Source of the DNA: Gigaspora rosea
Taxonomy: Eukaryota; Glomeromycota; Glomeromycetes; Diversisporales; Gigasporaceae
Assembly: GCA_003550325.1 (NCBI GenBank)
Contig: QKWP01001095.1
Span: 1 to 64,000 of the forward strand
DNA length: 64,000 bases
Direction of reading: 5' to 3'
This document shows, one piece after another, positions 57,560-64,000 of this stretch. Both the position numbers and the translations under genes were made by a program. A model generated the notes under the pieces. The model was not told where the DNA came from. It did no database searches and saw nothing but the letters and a program-made list of their open reading frames with translations. Position 1 is the first letter of the stretch. The number at the start of each line of letters is the position of its first letter.

Positions 57560-58720
57560 TCTATTTTGTTTTTTTCGCTTTTTTATTTTCGTTCCTTTTT
57601 GTTTCTTTCGTTTCTTTTTGTTTCATTTTTTGTTTTCATTTGTTTTTTTTATTTTATTTTATTTATTTATTTTTTAATTTTTTTATTTATTTTTATTTCA
57701 GCACTTTACAAGAAAAACAAACACTTTTTGAAACCTTGCGCATGCCAACTACGACTTCTGACACATTCAAAAACACACTCCAGCAATTTCTAAATTTTCA
57801 AAAACACTTCTTTGGAGAAATGGAGAAATGGTTACAAGTTTTCGCAAGTTTTTGCAAGGCTTCGCATGTTTTTGCAAGTTCTTGCAAGGCTTTGCTTTAT
57901 TTATTTTTTCGTTTCTTGTTTTTTGTTTTTGTTTTTTTTGTTTATTTTTAAATTTTTTTTTATTAATTTATTTCATTTCAGCACTTTACGAGAACACACA
58001 ACTACTTTCTCTAGCAATTTCGAAAGTTCAAGAACGCAAGTTTTTGCAAGTTTTTGCAAGTTNNNNNNNNNNNTTTTTTAGTTTATTTTTTAATTATTTT
58101 ATTTATTTTTATTTTGGCACTTTGCAAGAAAAACTAAAACTTTTCGAAACCTTGCACATGCCAACTATGTCTTTCGACACTTTCAAGAACACATACCAGC
58201 AATTTCTAAATTTTCAAGAACGCTTCTTTAAAGAAATAGGCACAACTTTTCGCAAGTTTTCACAAGTTTTTGCAAGTTTTTGCAAGTTCTTGCAAAGTTT
58301 TGTTTCATTTATTTTTTCGTTTCGTGTTTTTTGTTTTTGTTTTTTTGGTTTATTTTTAAAATTTTTTATTAATTTATTTTATTTCAGCACTTTGGAGAAA
58401 ACAAAACTTTTCAAAACCTTGCGCATTCCAACAACGACTTCTGACACTTTCAAGAACACACCTCCAACAATTTTTAAATTTTCAAGAATGCTTCTTTAGA
58501 GAAATAGCACAAGTTTTTGCAAGTTTTTGCAAGTTTTTGCAAGTTCTTGCAAGGTTTCGCTTTATTTTTTTTTTGTTTCCTGTTTTTTGTTTTTGTTTTT
58601 TTGGTTATTTTTAAATTTTTTTTATTAATTTATTTTATTTCACACTTTGCGAGAAAAACAACAACTATTTGAAACCTTGCGTATTCCAATGACGACTTCT
58701 GACACTTTCAAAAACAATAA
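57560..58720 (+). repeat. Tandem ~260-280-bp intron/exon-like units
   Basis: Five units start at about 57699, 57979, 58115, 58385 and 58641. Each has a T-rich tract, usually TTTATTTCAG (like a 3' splice site; degraded in the third and last), then CACTTT[AG]CAAGAAAAAC..GAAACCTTGCGCATGCC, then GACACTTTCAAGAACAC and, in most, repeated TTTTTGCAAG. In one frame the exon-like part reads TLQEKQTLFETLRMPTTTSD then TFKNTLQQFLNFQ. I know no protein family for it. The longest open frame runs through tracts and an assembly gap, so it is not a real protein. Confidence 0.6.
58063..58073. other. Small assembly gap (11 N) in the tandem array
   Basis: The gap lies between the second and third unit, whose spacing (about 136 bp) is half the usual, so part of the array is probably missing. 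Confidence 0.95.
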
Positions 58721-59579
58721 AAAACAAAGAAGCGAAGATAATAGCTAACTGTGGAGTGAGCGAAAATAAGTATATTGAGCTAGTTTTTTGTATATAGTAA
58801 TAGAATTAGATGCAACATAGTGCGAAAGTAGTTTAAAATATTTGTAATAATATAAAAATAATATGTAATATATAATAAAGTATGTAATATTAATTAAAAA
58901 TACATATTTAATAAATGTAAAATATAATATATAATAATAAATAAAAAAATAAAATTTTATATTAAATTGCTAAACCATGCAAAATATTGCAAAAACCTGT
59001 AAAAAAGCATGATTATGTGAATATGTATATTGCTTATTTATTTTTTAAAAAATTTTGAAAATTTGCGAAAATTTGCAAAATATTGCGAAACAATATGAAA
59101 ATATCAAAATATTACCTCCTGTGTGCATTAGTTTATTGATCTGCATGAGTATGCGACCCCTGTAGGGTGGTAATTTGCATTTTTTTATTTGCAATATATT
59201 TCGAAATATTTCGAAATAATAACCGTAATATTACTGTAATATAGCATAATATATTGTGTAATATGCCATATCAATTATAAGATTTTCGTAATATTATGGC
59301 CCGTAATATCTTACGTAAGATTACATATATATAATTCGCTAATAGTAGTCATGAAATTGACAGGGCATATGGTTACCTGCTATCTAGAATGTTGTTCGCA
59401 AAATCTTACATTTGGTTGGGCATTAAAAAAGCTATTATTTCACATGTCAATGTGCTGTGCTGGTATAATATACTTCTACAGTTCGTTTTGTGTATGAGTA
59501 TACTGGTGTGTTTATGATCAACTTTTTCTATTTTTAGTTAGTATTGTTATTTTATCATTATTTATTTTTTATTTTGGCA

Positions 59580-59935
59580 TAGTCAGGTGATTAAATCTCC
59601 AACGGATGATTAAAGCCCCAAATGGGTCAAACTGGTAATCAAATCTCCAGATGGCTGATCATTTACTCAATCACCCATTTGGATAGTGATTAAAGCTCCC
59701 ATACAAATTAAAAATATATAAGGGTTTGGTTTTGCTTATGGAGAAGAACAAGTAGAGTTGTAGATAATATTTCTGTAATAATCCAATGTATTGGTTCATA
59801 TTAATAATAAGGACCCTTATACCTGTAATTATAAGTCAGTTATCGTTTTAAACCATTTAACCTTAATTACAATTTGTTCATGATCGAACTAAACTGGCCA
59901 ATTTCATTATGCTCTCCCAACCGATTGTAACACCA
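59580..59935 (-). mobile_element. LTR-like repeat (TGTTACA), copy 2, minus strand
   Basis: Reading the minus strand from 59932 gives TGTTACAATCGG..GGGAGAGC, GATCATGAACAAATTG, AAGGTTAAATGG, ACCCTTATATAT and a TTTAATCACY..TGGAGATTT repeat, in the same order as 45131-46270. It probably represents a solo LTR of the same family without the hAT-like insertion. Confidence 0.5.
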
Positions 59936-62900
59936 GATTTGGTATTTGTGTTATTCTGAGAACGCAGTAATATATATCATATAGTGGAACGAAATCATGT
60001 AAAATATTCTCTATCGCTATCAGACTGCCTTAAGATTCAAATTGTATTTATTGTGATCTATTTCGATTTTATTGAGTTTTTACTTAATATTCTATTCAGT
60101 TGCATCAATCACCAAAAATTACTTCACAGACAACTTAGTTCGCAGAGAATTTAATTACAGGTAAGATTATTTTACAATCGATTTATTAACAAACAAGTTT
60201 GTTTTATTGGCATACCAGGAATGAATGCAATGAGTGCATGGTTTTACGCTGTTTGGAGTGGTATTTGTCCGCAAAATCTTAAGTTTGATTGGTTCGCATG
60301 ACTTATTCGTCAAATTTTAGTTATTTTTTACGCATGATTACATCGTGCCATTATTCTTCACATGCGAATTCATCACACCTTATATTAGTATTCTTATATG
60401 GCATAGATTGACAAATATACACATGCATGCAAATACAAATATAACGATAAGAACTACAAACATAAGCAATATCATAGCTGCAATAACAAATGATATTAAA
60501 AGCAAGAATTTTAGACGCAAAAATTGGTATCCCGTTGCAAATTAATTTGTCTATTTACTTGATATTTGGCATTTTTTATTTTTTTTCGTAGGATTTTTTA
60601 TTGGGTTGATTAAATAATAATCACTAATCATCAAAGACAATAGTGAAATAATTTTTAGATAACTGGATAACCTGATGATTAATTAAATGATGCATAATAA
60701 ACTTTGTATAATTCGCTAATGCAAGTCAATAAAGTTTTGTGCCTTGCTTGATACCAAAAAAACAAGTAAGATTTTTACTTAAGTTCCCAAATATCAATAA
60801 ATTGTACCAGGAACATAGTATGAAGTACAAAATGTATAGTTAACAGGCAACTTACTATTTATGATTTCTTGAATCTTATTGAATGATGTATTCAAATCGA
60901 TTGATCATTTGATGCGCATTAATATTACGTGCATAAACAAGTATACTAGGTTTTGTTTAATGTCATATGAAAGAGTTTTTGTGTAAATCATTTTGATAAA
61001 CTTGTTTGTGGCTGTGCGCATTTTTTACATTCTGGCACGATGTTGTGCTTGCTACTTATGGTAATCAATTCGAGAATATAGTTCGCTACTTTCTGAAGAA
61101 TATTTGATCTGCATGAATGTTGTAATCTATGCTATAAATCTTTATTTTTTTCGCTTGCTATAATTAATTTATATATACAAGAACATAATATGAAGTACGA
61201 AGTGTATAGTTTACAGGCAACTATCTGTGTGCAAGATCTTGCTAGAATGGTCATATGTTCAAATTGATTTTCATTAGCTTTTACGTAATCGTTAGGCTGA
61301 TCATACATTGCTAGATTCTGCCCAATGTCTGAATTAGTATGTTAATTTAGAACTGTTTGAATTTGTGTTATAAAACATTACAGGTTTTATGCGAATCCTT
61401 ACATGGGTAATTAAAATTTTATAAAGCTTGTGGCAGTGCATGGCTTCTAAATTTAAATATACCTGTTATACTTTACTACCTTTGGCAATCAATTTATGAA
61501 TAAAAAAAGATGCAGTATGATTGTTAGTGATCTATTTCTGTATTTGAGATGGATCTAATCCAAAAAAGGTATAGTGATTTATGTACAGTATGGAATCATC
61601 CAGGGTAGTGATTTTGGGTGATGAAAAATCTTGGCTGGGAAAAAAATGCTCAGGTGGTCAACCTAGCTGGCCTTTTTGCTAGCCAATTCTCCTACTGTAA
61701 ACAGAATTAACTACTATATTTATATCAAACGTATAAAAAAAATTTCAGGTAGTTTTTATACTGAACTATCTAGAGCCGTTTAGCTTGGGTTAACCAGATT
61801 TGAAATCAATTATAAATCAAAATATATTAGTACCCGAACTAATTCATTTTATTTAATAAACTTGAACTAGTTTAGTATCCCAAAAATGACTGCATTAAAA
61901 CTGTTCCATAGTTTCTGGCTGAATTATGTTAGTCAAAATTATATTAGTGCCAACTGGATTAAACAGTTTACACAAATAAACAGACAAAAAGTTAGCACTA
62001 TAAAAAAAGTGGTATGGATTGTGGTACGAGTTGGTGTCGGAAATGCTCAAAATGTGCAGGATCTAGTGGCCATACAGGAACGTTTTACAGAGTAGCTCAG
62101 TAAAAATGGCATGGACATTACGGCAAAGGGTAGCACGTAACATCATGTTATATGAAATGGCACTTTTAGATGACACATATGTGTACGTTATAGGCTTGTA
62201 ATGTGTGTTGGCTCATTTCGTGAAGAGTGAAAGGTCAGTTAAGTTTTTTTTAAAAAAGATCAATATCTCATAATTTCACTGATGAAGCTTCTTTGTGTCT
62301 TAACAGAAAAACTTCCTTACAAAATTTTGCTTTATATGCAGTTAGCTTGCTCATCTTATTTTGATTACTTATGTAAATTTATATTTAATAGTTAATCCAC
62401 ATCATTATCGCAGTAGAACGTGAATTTACATTTATTACTTATGCTAAATCCCGTGCCAATTTAACTAGTAAACTGCTGCAAAACCCGAGCCATTTATGGT
62501 ACAATTGGCACGGGCATACGGTCCTACATGGTCCACAGAATCTGTATCAGTTCGGACTATATCCATACAAATCCAAATCTTTACCTGTGCCACAAATGCC
62601 CGTGCCTATATGACGCAACCAGTGCCGATCCAGTTCAATTTTCTTATAGGGTAGATGAGTTTAGGTGGTTTCAATCTCTACTATTTAGTAGTCATACCCG
62701 GTTAACATTAACCTGAAAAGTTAAGCCTAATAAAATCTAATAACTGGTTTATAACCTATTGAATAAGAGGGTAACAGTTATATCCAGATACCTCTATAAA
62801 AAAATACGCGTTGTGTAATATTTTATAATGATTATCTGAACTTTTAATTTATACTAGGAATGGGGTAATATATAATATTACGAAGTATATAGTTACTGAA

Positions 62901-63000
62901 ACATTTTTAATGGCGTACATCCGCAAAATCTCAATTAATTGGATAATGCACTAAACATAGTAAAAATATGAGTTTATGTACTTAAATATCCTGAATATGC
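59936..63000. repeat. Gene-poor DNA with a diverged dispersed repeat
   Basis: Segments with AGTACGAAGTGTATAGTTTACAGGCAAC or CCGCAAAATCTTAAGTTTGATTGG recur at about 59375-59430, 60215-60300, 60805-60890, 61178-61260 and 62865-62945. The short open frames at 60345-60545, 61886-62095 and 62528-62716 show no motif and I do not support them as genes. A hairpin of CCCGTGCCAATT / AATTGGCACGGG is at 62449-62513. Confidence 0.45.
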
Positions 63001-63204
63001 GTCGCATGGACTTTATTTATATAAATCCCATAAATAAATAATTAAGGAGCCACAAATATCAAGGCTAAGTAATATTCACTAAAATATGATTTATGTGATG
63101 ACCGCAAATAATCAAAAAGTCACAAATATCAAAGCTAAGTAATATTATGACTTATGTGGTGGCAGCAATATGATAAATCTCTATGATGTGCCCATGTTAA
63201 AAAC

Positions 63205-63992
63205 TAGGGTTCTGCAAGTAAATGTGCCAGGTACAAATGGCACTATGCCAGGCACTGTTGGCACTATACCGAGCAAAATAATAGTGCTTTAAGTGCCTGC
63301 CACCTTTTTTTTCGTTGTGCCCGAACAGTGCCAGTGCGTGTATTATAAGAATGAATTTGATAGATAGATTGATCTGAGCATTCTCGACACTTTACACTTT
63401 ATCATTTATTTTAAATTATATTCTATTTTTTCCTTTACTAGGATCTACTACCTTTATTTAATTATTAACGACACTATAACTCGTATATATATTAAGCCAT
63501 CTAACGAAAGTTCAAAACTTAATTTTTACTGAATTGTTTATGAAATATAATATATATCGATATTATAATTTTGTTTTTTATTTTCACTTCTATTCACTCT
63601 AAGAGTCAATTACTATTTCTAATTGATATAAGTTTGTTCTAATATATAGAAGGTTATAAAGAAATTAAAAATCGAGCAATGCTATAATATTACTTTTCAC
63701 CTTGCTTGATAGAGTAATAGTATAATTAAATTGACTAGCTAAAATATCTTTATACTTTATAAAACAATGCTATTGCTTTACATATATATATAATAATATA
63801 AACATTACAAACATATATATAAATATATTACAATATGTACTGCATATACGTGCAACTATTATTTGAATAAATAATCATAAAATTGATTTTATAAATTGAT
63901 CGTATAAATATGTAATATAACTAACACTATTGGCACAGTACCAGCACCAATACTCGTGCCAGTGCCTAGGTAAGGCCTGTGCCGGTGCCCTA
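63205..63992. mobile_element. Candidate GGCAC-rich inverted-repeat element at the window end
   Basis: It begins TAGGGTTCTGCAAG and may end CCGGTGCCCTA, with TGCCAGG/GGCAC motifs in both subterminal parts (63220-63330, 63930-63985). Ends match only loosely and the flanking 8-mers differ, and the window stops 8 bases later, so the boundary is uncertain. Confidence 0.35.
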
Positions 63993-64000
63993 AAATTTAA

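Larger units (their letters stand above)
57225..59324. mobile_element. 2.1-kb inverted-repeat unit with tandem exon-like repeats
   Basis: The ends GTAATCTTACGTAAGGTCTT and, inverted, GTAATCTTACGTAAGATATT match, followed on both sides by CCGTAATAT and then long GAAATATTTCGAAATATTTC series (about 57280-57395 and 59190-59215). I could not find a target duplication. The interior contains a tandem array (see 57560-58720). It may be a non-autonomous transposon that captured gene pieces. Confidence 0.6.

Noticed and set aside
57828..58499. A 223-codon protein across the tandem units
   Set aside because: It reads through T-rich tracts, probable splice acceptors and an assembly gap.
1..64000. CRISPR arrays, bacterial operons or plasmid features
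   Set aside because: No regular repeat-spacer structure and no bacterial-type gene organisation; introns and element types are eukaryotic.

Overview
The window looks like nuclear DNA from an AT-rich, transposon-saturated eukaryote. The one intact gene has short AT-rich GT..AG introns, short TTAGGG-type tracts occur internally, and the element repertoire (degenerate Plavaka/Tnp2-like and Ty3/gypsy copies, hAT-like and PIF/Harbinger-like non-autonomous elements) fits a fungus. An arbuscular mycorrhizal (Glomeromycotina) genome such as Rhizophagus or Gigaspora is my best guess, which is inference only. I see no housekeeping gene, rRNA, functional tRNA or CRISPR array. Nearly everything recognisable is a mobile element or its remains.

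Layout. 1-5.9 kb: AT-rich DNA with a broken minus-strand gene (1.65-3.7 kb) split by a short insertion. 5.9-7.4 kb: a PIF/Harbinger-like element with a TAA duplication. 7.4-9.2 kb: diverged tandem repeats interrupted by a 642-bp inverted-repeat element. 10-12.2 kb: a pogo-like MITE, a hairpin, a nested pair of inverted-repeat elements and a GC-rich hAT-like MITE. 14.3-19.2 kb: a decayed Plavaka/Tnp2-type transposase broken by a Harbinger-like element (itself carrying a 166-bp MITE) and by a MITE within a MITE. 19.9-33.8 kb: a long tRNA-headed, A-tailed retroelement split by a 12.6-kb Harbinger-ended unit. That unit contains a 923-bp hAT-like element, a tandem duplication, a 263-bp hAT-like MITE and an 8.57-kb DNA transposon (24027-32597).

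The 8.57-kb transposon is the main discovery candidate. It has matching 33-bp ends, a 4-bp ATAT duplication, multi-kilobase inverted arms of ~45-bp satellite repeats, and an intact five-exon transposase-like gene (630 codons) with the HADNC-GQNKNN and GHTKF motifs that I associate with the DUF7869 family. A paralogous unoccupied copy of its target lies about 0.8 kb upstream.

35.5-44.3 kb: an old Ty3/gypsy element (gag, then protease and RT) with MITEs in or beside it, a second tRNA-headed retroelement on the minus strand, T-rich DNA and minisatellites. 45.1-46.3 and 59.6-59.9 kb: oppositely oriented LTR-like repeats, the first holding a GC-rich hAT-like MITE. 46.7-56.7 kb: a nearly complete but frameshifted Ty3/gypsy retrotransposon with two LTRs; the 3' LTR is split by a foldback MITE and by an inverted-repeat element that itself contains a 2.9-kb hAT-like relic. 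57.2-59.3 kb: a 2.1-kb inverted-repeat unit with tandem intron/exon-like repeats. 60-64 kb: gene-poor DNA with a diverged dispersed repeat and GGCAC-rich inverted repeats.

The parts do not form a pathway. They form a stratigraphy in which target duplications and paralogous empty sites give the order of insertions. All boundaries were read by eye, and no identity was computed or database searched.
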